From Microbacterium gubbeenense DSM 15944 (GTDB lineage: Bacteria > Actinomycetota > Actinomycetes > Actinomycetales > Microbacteriaceae), in contig NZ_AUGQ01000005.1 in NCBI RefSeq assembly GCF_000422745.1, forward strand, positions 1 through 64,000: a stretch of DNA of 64,000 nucleotides, written 5' to 3'. How positions within the stretch are numbered: position 1 is the stretch's first letter; each line of letters opens with the position of its first letter. The notes under the pieces were generated by a model, which saw only the letters and a list, made by a program, of their open reading frames with translations, had not been told where the DNA came from and searched no databases. Below are positions 49,417-57,950 of the stretch, piece by piece. The position numbers and the translations under genes are program-made.

Positions 49417-50100
49417 TCAGGAGAAGACGGGTGGTCCGCGAACGCCGGTCGCCGGCAGCCAGACCGCGGACGGCCGGATGCGCGGAGCGACGTACGCGAT
49501 GACGCGCGGCGCCGTCGGAAGGGGACGAACCGGCGCGAACGAGCGCACCGACCGCCGCTGCCATGCCGCGCCCCGGCGGATGACCGTCTCGCCGTACGCG
49601 AGGATCGCGATCGTCACGAGCGCGGCGATCACGTGGGATGCCACCATGCCCGGACCCTCCGCGCCGCCATGCACGAACGGCGCTGATTCGACCAGCGCGC
49701 CGTGCGCATGGTGGGCATGCGGGGCGCCGGGCACCATCCCGCCCGGGGCGCCGAGCAGCGAGAACGCCGCGTGGAACGCGAGCTGTGCGAACGCCGTCGC
49801 CGCGATGATCCGGGCGAGCCCCGGGAGGCCGGGATGCGATTCGGCATCGCGCCCTGCGCGCCCGCGCAGCAGCCCGATCACGGCCCGCGGCGGGCGGGCC
49901 GTCAGCAGTACGGCGGACGGCAGCACCAGCAGCACGATCATGCCGACGACGATCAGCGGCGCGGGCGCCTCGCCCCCACCCACCGTGTGCGAGATCGCGG
50001 CGAGCATCGTCGTGATGCCCGAGGTGGCGGCGCCGCGCGCGGCGAACGCGCCCCGGCCGGCCCGCCCCGCCACGACGGCGCGCGATGAGGAGGCGGACAT
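49417..50100 (-). CDS. Histidine-rich membrane protein next to ycnI
   Basis: A 227-residue protein with four hydrophobic segments (for example APLIVVGMIVLLVLPSAVLL and VIAALVTIAILAYGE). A histidine-rich loop GAPHAHHAHG and further His residues suggest metal contact. Start at ATG 50098-50100; earlier in-frame GTG codons cannot be excluded. It lies 61 bp upstream of ycnI in the same orientation. I do not recognise the family; a role in copper handling is only inferred from the neighbour. Confidence 0.6.
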   Translation of the reverse strand: MSASSSRAVVAGRAGRGAFAARGAATSGITTMLAAISHTVGGGEAPAPLIVVGMIVLLVLPSAVLLTARPPRAVIGLLRGRAGRDAESHPGLPGLARIIAATAFAQLAFHAAFSLLGAPGGMVPGAPHAHHAHGALVESAPFVHGGAEGPGMVASHVIAALVTIAILAYGETVIRRGAAWQRRSVRSFAPVRPLPTAPRVIAYVAPRIRPSAVWLPATGVRGPPVFS

Positions 50101-50135
50101 GCCGCCCACTCCATCTCCGCGCGTCGACACGTCGT

Positions 50136-50858
50136 CTACCGCGCGATGCGGCGGTACGTGAGATCGCGGATGTCGCGCCCCTTGTCGAGCCCCTTGCGCT
50201 CGAAGGCGGTCATCGGCCGGCCGGCGAAGCGGTCGTCCCACTCGCCGTCGAACGCGCGCTCGAACTCGGGCTCCTCATCGAGGACCTCGCGCATCTGCAG
50301 CGCGTAGTCCTCCCAGTCGGTCGCGAGCCGCAGCAGGCCGCCGTCGCGGATCGCCCGCCCGACGACCGCCCCGAAGCCCGGGCTGATCATGCGGCGCTTG
50401 TTGTGGCGCTTCTTGTGCCACGGGTCCGGGAAGAAGATGCGCACCTCGTCGGTCGACGCCTCGGGCAGCAGCGTCTGCAGTACCTCCGGCGCGTTCGCCT
50501 CGATGAGGCGCAGGTTCTGCAGCCCGGCCTTGTCGGCATCGAGCATCGTGCGCGCGAGGCCGCCGTGGTAGACCTCGACCGCGAGGAAGTCGGTCTCGGG
50601 ATGCTCGGTCGCGGCGTGGATGATCGCGTGGCCCTGCCCCGTGCCGATCTCGACGACGAGCGGCGCGACGCGGCCGAACTCCTGCTGCGGCACGAACCGC
50701 GCGTCCGGGTGCACCGAGGTCTCCGCGACGTCGCGGGGCACGTCGAAGACGTAGGTCGGCGCGAGCTCGCGCCAGGCGCGCTCCTGCCCGTCGGACATGC
50801 GTCCTCCGCGTCGGACGAACGACAAAGGTCCCGTGCGTCGGGTGGCCGGTTCGGTCAT
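50136..50858 (-). CDS. trmB: tRNA (guanine-N7)-methyltransferase
   Basis: A 240-residue SAM-dependent enzyme that makes m7G46 in the tRNA variable loop. Motifs are VVEIGTGQGHAI for SAM and the diagnostic FFPDPWHKKRHNKRR. The C-terminus ends with MTAFERKGLDKGRDIRDL, also conserved. ATG 50856-50858 used; the ATG at MSDGQERAW is another possible start. Confidence 0.95.
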   Translation of the reverse strand: MTEPATRRTGPLSFVRRGGRMSDGQERAWRELAPTYVFDVPRDVAETSVHPDARFVPQQEFGRVAPLVVEIGTGQGHAIIHAATEHPETDFLAVEVYHGGLARTMLDADKAGLQNLRLIEANAPEVLQTLLPEASTDEVRIFFPDPWHKKRHNKRRMISPGFGAVVGRAIRDGGLLRLATDWEDYALQMREVLDEEPEFERAFDGEWDDRFAGRPMTAFERKGLDKGRDIRDLTYRRIAR

Positions 50859-50884
50859 GCTTCCAGGGTACGCGGACGCGCTGG

Positions 50885-51724
50885 TCACTCCCCGACGGTG
50901 ACGAAGTCGATGAGCTCCTCGACCCGGCCGATGAGCGTCGGCTCGAGGTCGCGGAACGTCGTCACGCGAGACAGGATCCGCTGCCACGCGAGCCCGATGT
51001 CCTCCTTCGTCTCGGCCGGCCAGCCGAGCCCGCGGCAGATGCCCGTCTTCCAGTCCTGGCCCCGCGGCACGACGGGCCAGGCCCGGATGCCCATCGCCTC
51101 GGGCTTGACGCACTGCCACACGTCGATGAAGGGGTGTCCGACGATCCGCAGGTGCGTCCCGTGCCGGCCCTGCAGGATCCGCCGCGCGATGCGGTCCTCC
51201 TTCGACCCGTCGACGAGGTGGTCGACGAGCACGCCGTACCGGCGCTTCTCGGACGGCGGCTCGGCCTCGAGCAGCTCCTCCAGCAGGTCGAGCCCCTGCA
51301 GGAACTCCACCGCCACGCCCTCGGCGCGCAGGTCAGCGCCCCAGACCTTCTCCACGAGCTCGGCGTCGTGCTTGCCCTCGACGAGGATCCGGCTCGGCAG
51401 CGCGATGCGCGCGCGCTCGTCGGCGGAGACGAAGGATCCGGACGCGGTGCGCGTGCGCCCCTGCGGCTTCTTCAGCGCCTTCTCGAGGATCACCGGCTCG
51501 CCGTCGATCAGGAAGCCCGCGCCGATCGGGAACGCGCGCCGGCGCCCCTTCCAGTCCTCGAGCTCGACGTTGCCCGCCTCGACGCGCGTGATCGCGCCGC
51601 ACCAGCCGTCGCCCACGACCTCCACGACGAGGCCCATCTCGGCCGCGACCGGGCGCGAGACCTTCTTGCCCTGCTCGCGCCACCCGGACGCGAGGACATC
51701 AGATCCGTATCTGTCTTCGAACAT
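50885..51724 (-). CDS. DUF3097 family protein
   Basis: A 279-residue actinobacteria-specific protein of unknown role. The start MFEDRYGSDVLASGW is a family signature. It has a small N-terminal beta domain (WKGRRRAFPIGAGFLIDGEP) and a Toprim-like segment with RILVEGKHDAELVEKVWG and VLVDHLVDGSKED, where the acidic residues match Toprim metal-binding positions. ATG 51724 was chosen; ATG 51751 (MRVRRTLAR) is also possible. It lies 26 bp upstream of trmB. Confidence 0.85.
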   Translation of the reverse strand: MFEDRYGSDVLASGWREQGKKVSRPVAAEMGLVVEVVGDGWCGAITRVEAGNVELEDWKGRRRAFPIGAGFLIDGEPVILEKALKKPQGRTRTASGSFVSADERARIALPSRILVEGKHDAELVEKVWGADLRAEGVAVEFLQGLDLLEELLEAEPPSEKRRYGVLVDHLVDGSKEDRIARRILQGRHGTHLRIVGHPFIDVWQCVKPEAMGIRAWPVVPRGQDWKTGICRGLGWPAETKEDIGLAWQRILSRVTTFRDLEPTLIGRVEELIDFVTVGE

Positions 51725-51826
51725 CCTCGCCAGCGTACGACGAACGCGCATGAATCCCCGATGAATCGCCCTGCCGGAGCCCTCTCGGACAATAGGATCT
51801 AGGAAGTGGTTTCCGAAGGGGGAAGA

Positions 51827-53812
51827 ATGCGGAGCACACTCGTACGCATCCTGGCGGTGCTCGGTCTCGGTGCCGCGCTCGCGCTGGCGCCCGGAGCGGC
51901 CCTCGCCGCGGATCCGCCCTCTCTCGGCGGCGGGCACGTCCACGACGGCTCCGAGGTGCTCTCCCCCGCGGAGGAAGAGGACGCGAACGCTCGGCTCGGC
52001 CAGCTCGCCGCAGACGGCGACCTCGAGCTGTGGGTCGTGTACGTCGACGAGTTCACGAACCCCTCGGACGCGCGCGAATGGGCGGGCGCCACGGCGGACG
52101 CCAACGGCCTGGGCTCGGATCAGTACCTGCTCGCCATCGCGACCGAGGCGCGCCAGCTCGCGATCGTCGGCCCCGTCGAGGGATCGCTGAGCGATGCGAA
52201 GCTCGGATCCGTCGAGGAGGCCGTCGGCACCGCTCTCGGCGGCGACGACTGGGCGGGCGCGGCGGGCGCCGCCGCCGCCGACGAGCTCGAGTCGCAGGCC
52301 GCACCGAACTACACCGGGTGGTGGGTCGCGGGCATCGCGGTCGTCATCGCCATCATCGTCATCGTCTGGCTCGCGGTCTCGCGGGCCGCGAAGAAGCGGC
52401 GCCTCGAGCGCGAGGCGCGCGAGAAGCTCGAGGCCGAGGTCGACGACGTCTCCTCGCGCGCCTCCGGGCTGCTCGTCGAGATGGACGACTCGCTGCGCAC
52501 GGCCGAGCAGGAGATGGGATTCGCGGTGGCGCAGTTCGGCAGCGACGCCGTCTCCGAGTACTCGACCGCCCTCACCCGGGCGCGCGAGGCGCTGAACCGC
52601 TCGTTCACCATTCAGCAGCAGCTCGACGACGCCACCCCCGAGACGCTCGAACAGAAGCGCGGCATGTACGGCGAGATCGTGCAGCTGCTCGAGACCGCCG
52701 ATGCCGAGCTCGACGACAAGGCCGAGGGCTTCGAGGAGCTGCGCGCGATCGAGAAGAACGCGCCCGCCGTGATCGAGCGCCTGACGGCCGAGCGCGCGGC
52801 CGCGGCCGACGGCCCCGAGCGGATCACCGCCGAGATCGCGCGGCTCCGCGAGACGTATGCGTCGCCCGCGATCGACACGGTCGAGGACAACGCGGAGGAG
52901 ACCGCCTCGCGTCTCGAGTTCGCCGACCTGCGCCTTGTCGAGGCCCGCGAGCACCTCGACGCCGGCGACTCCGGCGAGGCCGCCGTCGACCTGCACGAGG
53001 CCGAGCAGGCGCTCGGCCAAGCGAACGAGCTCGTCGCGGCCGTGACGGGGCTCCAGAAGACGTTCGCCGAGGCGGAGAAGGACGCGCGCGAGATGATCGC
53101 CGATCTCGAGAACGACATCCGTCAGGCCCAGGCGCTCGAGGATCCCGAGGGCCGGCTCGCGCGGGCGATCACGGCGACGCGCTCGCACATCGACACCGCC
53201 CGCACCAACCTCTCCGGCGGCGAGCGCACCCCCGTGATCATGTTCGAGGCGCTCGATCAGGCGAACGAGCAGATGGATGCCGCGCTCGCATCAGCGCGCG
53301 CCGAGGAGGAGAAGCGGCGCCGCACCCAGGCTCAGCTCCACCAGACGCTGCGCCGCGCGGCGGGCGAGCTGCACTCCGCCGAGACCCTCGTGAACACCCG
53401 CCGCGGCGCGGTCGGCCAGTCGGCGCGGTCCTACATCGCGCAGGCCGGTCAGGCCATCGGCGAGGCGAACGCGCTGCAGTCGTCCGACCCGGCCGCCGCC
53501 CTCGCCGCCGCCAAGCGCGGGCTGAGCCTCGCCCAGCAGGCCACGCGCTCCGCGCGATCCGACGTGAACATGTACTCCTCGGGCGGATACGGCGGCCGCT
53601 CCGGCGGATCCGGCGTCGGCGGCCAGATCCTGGGCGGCATCGTCGGCGGGCTCATCGGCGGCGCGATCTCCGGCGGCTCGCGCCGCGGATCCGGCTGGGG
53701 CGGGTCGTCGCGCGGCTCGTTCGGCGGCGGCTTCAGGGGCGGTCGCAGCTTCGGCGGCGGTCGCAGCTTCGGCGGCGGCTCGCGCGGCGGAGGCGGCGGC
53801 CGCCGGTTCTGA
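51827..53812 (+). CDS. TPM-domain membrane protein with long coiled coil and Gly-rich tail
   Basis: A 661-residue exported and membrane-anchored protein. A signal peptide covers about 1-28. A TPM_phosphatase-type domain spans about 35-150 (GSEVLSPAEEEDANARL, LWVVYVDEF). A transmembrane helix follows at about 163-183 (WVAGIAVVIAIIVIVWLAV), then about 370 residues of charged coiled coil in the cytoplasm, and a Gly/Arg/Ser-rich end (RSFGGG and GGSGVGG repeats). ATG 51827 sits behind AAGGGGGAAGA. pspA follows 71 bp downstream. The topology puts the TPM part outside and the coil on the PspA side. Confidence 0.85.
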   Translation: MRSTLVRILAVLGLGAALALAPGAALAADPPSLGGGHVHDGSEVLSPAEEEDANARLGQLAADGDLELWVVYVDEFTNPSDAREWAGATADANGLGSDQYLLAIATEARQLAIVGPVEGSLSDAKLGSVEEAVGTALGGDDWAGAAGAAAADELESQAAPNYTGWWVAGIAVVIAIIVIVWLAVSRAAKKRRLEREAREKLEAEVDDVSSRASGLLVEMDDSLRTAEQEMGFAVAQFGSDAVSEYSTALTRAREALNRSFTIQQQLDDATPETLEQKRGMYGEIVQLLETADAELDDKAEGFEELRAIEKNAPAVIERLTAERAAAADGPERITAEIARLRETYASPAIDTVEDNAEETASRLEFADLRLVEAREHLDAGDSGEAAVDLHEAEQALGQANELVAAVTGLQKTFAEAEKDAREMIADLENDIRQAQALEDPEGRLARAITATRSHIDTARTNLSGGERTPVIMFEALDQANEQMDAALASARAEEEKRRRTQAQLHQTLRRAAGELHSAETLVNTRRGAVGQSARSYIAQAGQAIGEANALQSSDPAAALAAAKRGLSLAQQATRSARSDVNMYSSGGYGGRSGGSGVGGQILGGIVGGLIGGAISGGSRRGSGWGGSSRGSFGGGFRGGRSFGGGRSFGGGSRGGGGGRRF

Positions 53813-53883
53813 TCCCGCGCTTACCTTCATCCGCAAGACTTCATCCACTCACACATCTCGACCACCACCGAAAGGCACACGCA

Positions 53884-54618
53884 ATGTCCAAGCAGTCCAT
53901 TTTCGGCCGTATCTCGACCCTCATCCGTGCGAACGTCAACTCGCTCATCGATCAGGCCGAAGACCCCGAGAAGATGATCGACCAGCTCGTGCGCGACTAC
54001 ACGAACAACATCGCGGAGGCCGAGTCGGCGATCGCCGAGACCATCGGCCAGCTGCGCCTCCTCGAGCGCGACACCGCCGAGGACAAGAAGGAGGCCGCGG
54101 AGTGGGGCAACAAGGCCCTCGCCGCGAGCCGCAAGGGCGACGAGCTGCGCGCGGCGGGCGACACCGCCGGCGCCGACAAGTTCGACAATCTCGCGAAGGT
54201 CGCCATCCAGCGTCAGGTGCAGACCGAGGGCGAGCTGAAGTCGATCGAGCCGCAGATCCAGCAGCAGCAGGTCGTCGTCGACAAGCTCAAGGACGGCCTG
54301 AACGGCATGAAGGTCAAGCTCGATCAGCTCAAGAGCAAGCGCAACGAGCTCGTCGCGCGCTCGAAGGTCGCCGACGCTCAGAACAAGGTCTACGACGCCG
54401 TGAAGTCGGTCGACGTGATGGATCCGACGAGCGAGCTCGGCCGCTTCGAGGAGAAGGTGCGCCGCCAGGAGGCGCTCTCCACGGGCAAGCAGGAGCTGGC
54501 CGCGTCGAGCCTCGACGCGCAGTTCGAGTCGCTCGAGGACATCGGCGAGCTCACCGAGGTCGAGGCGCGCCTCGCCGCGCTGAAGTCGGGTGGAAGCTCC
54601 GGCTCGATCGAGGCCTGA
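53884..54618 (+). CDS. pspA: PspA/IM30 family membrane-stress protein
   Basis: A 244-residue ESCRT-III-like protein, almost wholly helical. The start MSKQSIFGRISTLIRANVNS is the amphipathic membrane-binding helix; the DPEKMIDQLVRDY segment is the family hallmark. It binds stressed membranes and in mycobacteria and Bacillus forms part of envelope-stress systems. Directly downstream of the TPM/coiled-coil gene and followed by a strong terminator, so the two form a unit. Confidence 0.93.
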   Translation: MSKQSIFGRISTLIRANVNSLIDQAEDPEKMIDQLVRDYTNNIAEAESAIAETIGQLRLLERDTAEDKKEAAEWGNKALAASRKGDELRAAGDTAGADKFDNLAKVAIQRQVQTEGELKSIEPQIQQQQVVVDKLKDGLNGMKVKLDQLKSKRNELVARSKVADAQNKVYDAVKSVDVMDPTSELGRFEEKVRRQEALSTGKQELAASSLDAQFESLEDIGELTEVEARLAALKSGGSSGSIEA

Positions 54619-54627
54619 CGCCGCCCG

Positions 54628-54691
54628 GGGTCGTGCGGATCCGGCGCCGCGCGTCGACGCGGCATCGGATCCGCACGACCCTCCCGTTTTT
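54628..54691 (+). terminator. Intrinsic terminator after pspA
   Basis: A perfect 16-bp stem (GGGTCGTGCGGATCCG, 54628-54643, with its complement at 54666-54681), an inner GC stem, and TCCCGTTTTT after it. It lies 10 bp past the pspA stop. Confidence 0.92.
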
Positions 54692-54716
54692 CTGACGCGT
54701 GATGGAAGATATGAGG

Positions 54717-55535
54717 ATGACTCGGTTCATCGTCGTTCCGCAATGGCAGGGATCCCCGTCCGCGCGCGCCATGTCGCTCATCGACGGCGCCGACGCGATC
54801 CAGAGCGACCTTCCGAGCTCGGCCACCACGCGCGTTCCCGTGCCGACCGAGGCGGGCGAGAGCCTCGACACCGGGGTGCACCGGGCCAGCACGCTGCGCC
54901 GCGTATCGCAGCACGTGCGCGAGGAGCTCAGCGCGTTCCCCGGCGAGCGCCTGATCGTGATCGGCGGCGACTGCGGCGTGGCCGTGCCCGCCATCGCGCA
55001 CGCGGCAGGCGACGACCTCGCCGTGGTGTGGTTCGACGCGCACGGCGACCTGCACTCCCCCGAGACCTCGCCCTCCGGCGCATACTCGGGCATGGCACTG
55101 CGGGCCGCCCTCGGCACCGCCCCCGAGGGCCTCGGTGCGTCGATCGGCGCGATCGCCCCCGAGCGCGTCGTCCTGGCGGGCGCGCGCGACCTCGACCTCG
55201 ACGAGGACCTCGTGATCTCCGAGTCGGGCATCCGCGTGGTCAGCGCCGACGACATCGCCGGTTCGCTGGCCGATGCCGTCGTCGCCACCGGTGCGAGCCG
55301 CGTCTTCATCCACATCGACCTCGACGTGCTCGACCCGTCTCACATGGCGGGCGTCTCGGTGGCGCAGCCGTTCGGGGCGGATCCGGCCGACGTCGTTTCC
55401 GCCATCGCCGCGATCCGCGAGCGGCTCGAGCTCGCGGGCGCCTCGATCGCCGGGTTCGCGCCCCGTTCCGCCGACGCGGCCGTCGACGATATGGGCACGA
55501 TCCTGCGCCTCATCGGCGCGCTGGCGAAGAAGTAG
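54717..55535 (+). CDS. Arginase/agmatinase-family protein with a Cys in the first metal site
   Basis: A 272-residue ureohydrolase fold. Metal-site motifs are DAHGD at 107-111 (WFDAHGDLH) and the later HIDLDVLDP. The first motif is GGDC at 83-86 instead of GGDH, so one manganese ligand is changed. GGDC occurs in some actinobacterial members, but activity on arginine, agmatine or formiminoglutamate is uncertain. ATG 54717 fits the family start and has GGAAG 8 bp upstream; ATG 54702 and 54711 are in frame. Confidence 0.75.
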   Translation: MTRFIVVPQWQGSPSARAMSLIDGADAIQSDLPSSATTRVPVPTEAGESLDTGVHRASTLRRVSQHVREELSAFPGERLIVIGGDCGVAVPAIAHAAGDDLAVVWFDAHGDLHSPETSPSGAYSGMALRAALGTAPEGLGASIGAIAPERVVLAGARDLDLDEDLVISESGIRVVSADDIAGSLADAVVATGASRVFIHIDLDVLDPSHMAGVSVAQPFGADPADVVSAIAAIRERLELAGASIAGFAPRSADAAVDDMGTILRLIGALAKK

Positions 55536-55544
55536 CCCGGCGCC

Positions 55545-56753
55545 TCACTCGGGCAGGCGAACGACGACGGCGTCCGGCCGGGCCTCGGTCACCCGCGCGG
55601 CGGTTTCCGCGGTCCCGACGACCGCGATCAGGCGGTCCCCGCTCACCCACCCGCGCACCCAGGCGTCGCCCGCGGCGACGCTCGCCGCCTCGTCGGCCGT
55701 GAGCATGCGCCGGGACGAGGTGAGCGGCTTGATCGCGCTGAGCCACTCGGCGGCGCCCTCGAGGGTGCGCCGCTGCACGTCCGGGATCCGGCCCGACGCG
55801 TCCGGGCCGACGTTGAGCAGCAGCCGCCCCCCGCGCGAGACGACGTCGGCGTACAGCCGCGCGAGCTCGCGCGGCGACAGCGTCAGCGCCTCGTCCTCCA
55901 CGCGGTTATGCCCGAACGAGAAGCCGAGCCCGCGCGTGTGCTCCCACCCGGATCCGCCCTCGTTGCCCACATCGTGGGCGTACTCGCTCGTGCGGTAGTC
56001 CCAGAGATCCGTTCCCCAGCGGTCGTTGACGATGCCGTCCGGCACGGCGTCGCGATAGTGACGGATCAGCTCGTCCAGCGACCCATCGTGCTTTCCGGCA
56101 TCGGGCCAGTCGATGTCGTTCCAGATGATCGACGGGCGGAATCGGTCGATCAGGTCGCGCACGTGATCCGTGGCGTAGCGCGCGTACGCCGCGTCCGTCG
56201 GCCGGATGGTCTCGACGTCGTCCTGCGACTGAATCGGCGGGAGGTCCGTGAACGACCAGTCGAGCCCGCCGGAGTAGTACACGCCGAGCCGCATGCCCGC
56301 ACGCCGGATCGCGTCGGCGAGCGGCGAGAGCAGGTCGCGCCGCGGACCGCGCGCGACCGTGTTGCGGCCGCCTGATCGCGGCGCCTCCCACAGCGCGATG
56401 CCGTCGTGATGCTTCGTCGTGGGGATCACGTAATCGGCCCCCACGGCGCGGAACAGGCTCGCCCAGTCGTCCGGATCGAACTGGTCGGGCGCCCACTCAT
56501 CGAGGAAGCGGTCGTAGGGCTGGCCGGCGTGCGCCTCGGCCTGGTGCCGCGCCGCGGGCGAGCCCTCGATGCGCATCGTGTTGGCGTACCACTCGGCGTA
56601 CGCGTTGTGCGCGAACCAGATCTCAGGGTCGATCGCGCCCCACGCGCCGGTCGGCTCGGCCCACGCCGGCACCGAGTACGGCCCCCAGTGGACGAAGATG
56701 CCGAGCGTGGCCTGCTGGGCCCATTCGGGCAGCGGGCGAGAAGAGTCGGTCAC
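55545..56753 (-). CDS. Alpha-L-fucosidase (GH29)
   Basis: A 402-residue GH29 enzyme. The N-terminal block LGIFVHWGPYSVPAWAEP and DYVIPTTKHHDGIALWEAP are characteristic. The nucleophile is probably Asp213 in IIWNDIDWPD. No signal peptide is seen, so it acts in the cytosol on imported oligosaccharides. It follows the LacI-type regulator by 18 bp and probably shares its mRNA. Fucose or L-galactose residues occur in pectin side chains, which fits the lyase across the gap. Confidence 0.9.
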   Translation of the reverse strand: MTDSSRPLPEWAQQATLGIFVHWGPYSVPAWAEPTGAWGAIDPEIWFAHNAYAEWYANTMRIEGSPAARHQAEAHAGQPYDRFLDEWAPDQFDPDDWASLFRAVGADYVIPTTKHHDGIALWEAPRSGGRNTVARGPRRDLLSPLADAIRRAGMRLGVYYSGGLDWSFTDLPPIQSQDDVETIRPTDAAYARYATDHVRDLIDRFRPSIIWNDIDWPDAGKHDGSLDELIRHYRDAVPDGIVNDRWGTDLWDYRTSEYAHDVGNEGGSGWEHTRGLGFSFGHNRVEDEALTLSPRELARLYADVVSRGGRLLLNVGPDASGRIPDVQRRTLEGAAEWLSAIKPLTSSRRMLTADEAASVAAGDAWVRGWVSGDRLIAVVGTAETAARVTEARPDAVVVRLPE

Positions 56754-56771
56754 GGTGAGATCCTGTCGAAG

Positions 56772-57773
56772 TCAGCGGTGTCGGCGTACGGATTCGCCCG
56801 CCGTGAGGTCTGCGGGCACGGTCACGAAGCGCGGATCCCCGCCCGGCCCGCGGCCGATGCGCTCGAGCATGAGGCCCGCGGCCTTCTCGGCGATCACGTC
56901 GATCGGCTGCGCGATCGTCGTGGCGCGGGGCCTGCTCACGCGGGCGATGTCGTCGAGGTCGAACCCGACGAACGACAGCTCGTCCGGCACGGACAGGCCG
57001 GACTCGTTCAGCGCGATCAGGCCGCCGATCGAGAGGTCGTAGTTGGCGGTGAAGACGGCGCTCGGCCGGTCGTCGCGCGCGATCATCGCGTGCATCGCTC
57101 GGCGCCCGGCATCGACCGTCGGCTCGTCGTCCCTCAGCAGCAGGTCGCGGCCGCCGAGGCCCCGGCTCTCGAGCGCCTCGACGAACCCATCGCGGCGCTC
57201 GCCGAGCGACCCGATGGCGTCCCCGCCGCCGATGACGCCGATGCGCCGATGCCCGTGATCGAGCAGATGGAACGCCGCCATCGCCCCCGCCGCGCGGTTG
57301 TCGAGCTGCACATGGTCGGCCTCGAGGTCGGCGAAGGTGTGATCGATCGTCACGATCGGGAGCCCGGCTCGGCGGGCAGAGCCGAGAGCCGCGACGTCGT
57401 GCGGCGACGGAACCGACACGATCCCGTCGACCATCCGCGACCGCAGCGATTCCACCGCCTCGCCCGGGGCGTCGTCGAGCGCCGGGCTCGAGGAGACGAG
57501 CACGCCGATGCCATGGCGGCGCAGGTGCCGCTCCACCCCGGCGATGAGCGCGAGGATGAAGCCGTTGTCGAGCGACGGCACGAGCACCCCGACGGTCTCG
57601 GAACGGCCGCTGCGGAGGCCGCGGGCGACCCCGTTCACGCGAAAGCCGAGCTCGTCGGCGGCCTGCTTGATCGCGGTGGCGTTCTCGGGGCGCACGGGCG
57701 CCCCGTTGAAGTGCTTCGAGATCGTCGACAGCGACAGGCCCGTCGCGCGCTGGATGTCCTTGTAGGTCGCCAT
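56772..57773 (-). CDS. LacI-family transcriptional regulator
   Basis: A 333-residue repressor. The N-terminal helix-turn-helix is TYKDIQRATGLSLSTISKHF (residues 3-22), followed by the hinge helix and a periplasmic-binding-like sugar domain (VGVLVPSLDNGF, VIGGGDAIGSLGERRDGF). ATG 57771-57773 has GAGGGGGAGGCG upstream; the frame to 57836 has no site. The operator at 57889-57903 suggests it controls the divergent lyase gene, with release by a pectin-derived sugar. Confidence 0.92.
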   Translation of the reverse strand: MATYKDIQRATGLSLSTISKHFNGAPVRPENATAIKQAADELGFRVNGVARGLRSGRSETVGVLVPSLDNGFILALIAGVERHLRRHGIGVLVSSSPALDDAPGEAVESLRSRMVDGIVSVPSPHDVAALGSARRAGLPIVTIDHTFADLEADHVQLDNRAAGAMAAFHLLDHGHRRIGVIGGGDAIGSLGERRDGFVEALESRGLGGRDLLLRDDEPTVDAGRRAMHAMIARDDRPSAVFTANYDLSIGGLIALNESGLSVPDELSFVGFDLDDIARVSRPRATTIAQPIDVIAEKAAGLMLERIGRGPGGDPRFVTVPADLTAGESVRRHR

Positions 57774-57840
57774 CGCCTCCCCCTCGAAGAACCGTTTCGG
57801 ATATGTCTCGCGATCCCCAGCGTAATCTCGCGCCACCCCC

Positions 57841-57870
57841 TTGACAAGTCCGATGAATACGCCCTACATT
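57841..57870 (+). promoter_or_regulatory. Promoter of the rhamnogalacturonan lyase gene
   Basis: TTGACA (57841-57846) and TACATT (57865-57870) with an 18-bp spacer form a good sigma-70-type promoter, rare in this GC-rich window. The predicted start near 57877 lies just before the LacI-type operator. Confidence 0.7.
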
Positions 57871-57888
57871 CGGGACGGTTGATCACAC

Positions 57889-57903
57889 GAAACGATTCGT
57901 TTC
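57889..57903. promoter_or_regulatory. LacI-type operator
   Basis: GAAACGATTCGTTTC is a perfect 7+1+7 palindrome with the AACG/CGTT core typical of LacI-family sites. It lies about 12 bp past the predicted transcription start, where a bound repressor would block the polymerase. A half-like site AACCGTTTCGG (57790-57800) precedes the regulator gene and could serve autoregulation. Confidence 0.75.
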
Positions 57904-57950
57904 ATTCGGTCGAACCCCTCACGACACACCCGCCAGGAAGGCTCCGTGAC

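Noticed and set aside
50885..53188. Minus-strand frame joining DUF3097 with about 480 extra residues opposite the TPM gene
   Set aside because: The extra part is antisense to the TPM/coiled-coil gene and lacks any motif; the DUF3097 start at 51724 is the family start.
53690..53812. Tandem 18-bp DNA repeats
   Set aside because: They encode the RSFGGG repeats of the Gly-rich tail of the TPM protein; a coding repeat, not a CRISPR or intergenic element.
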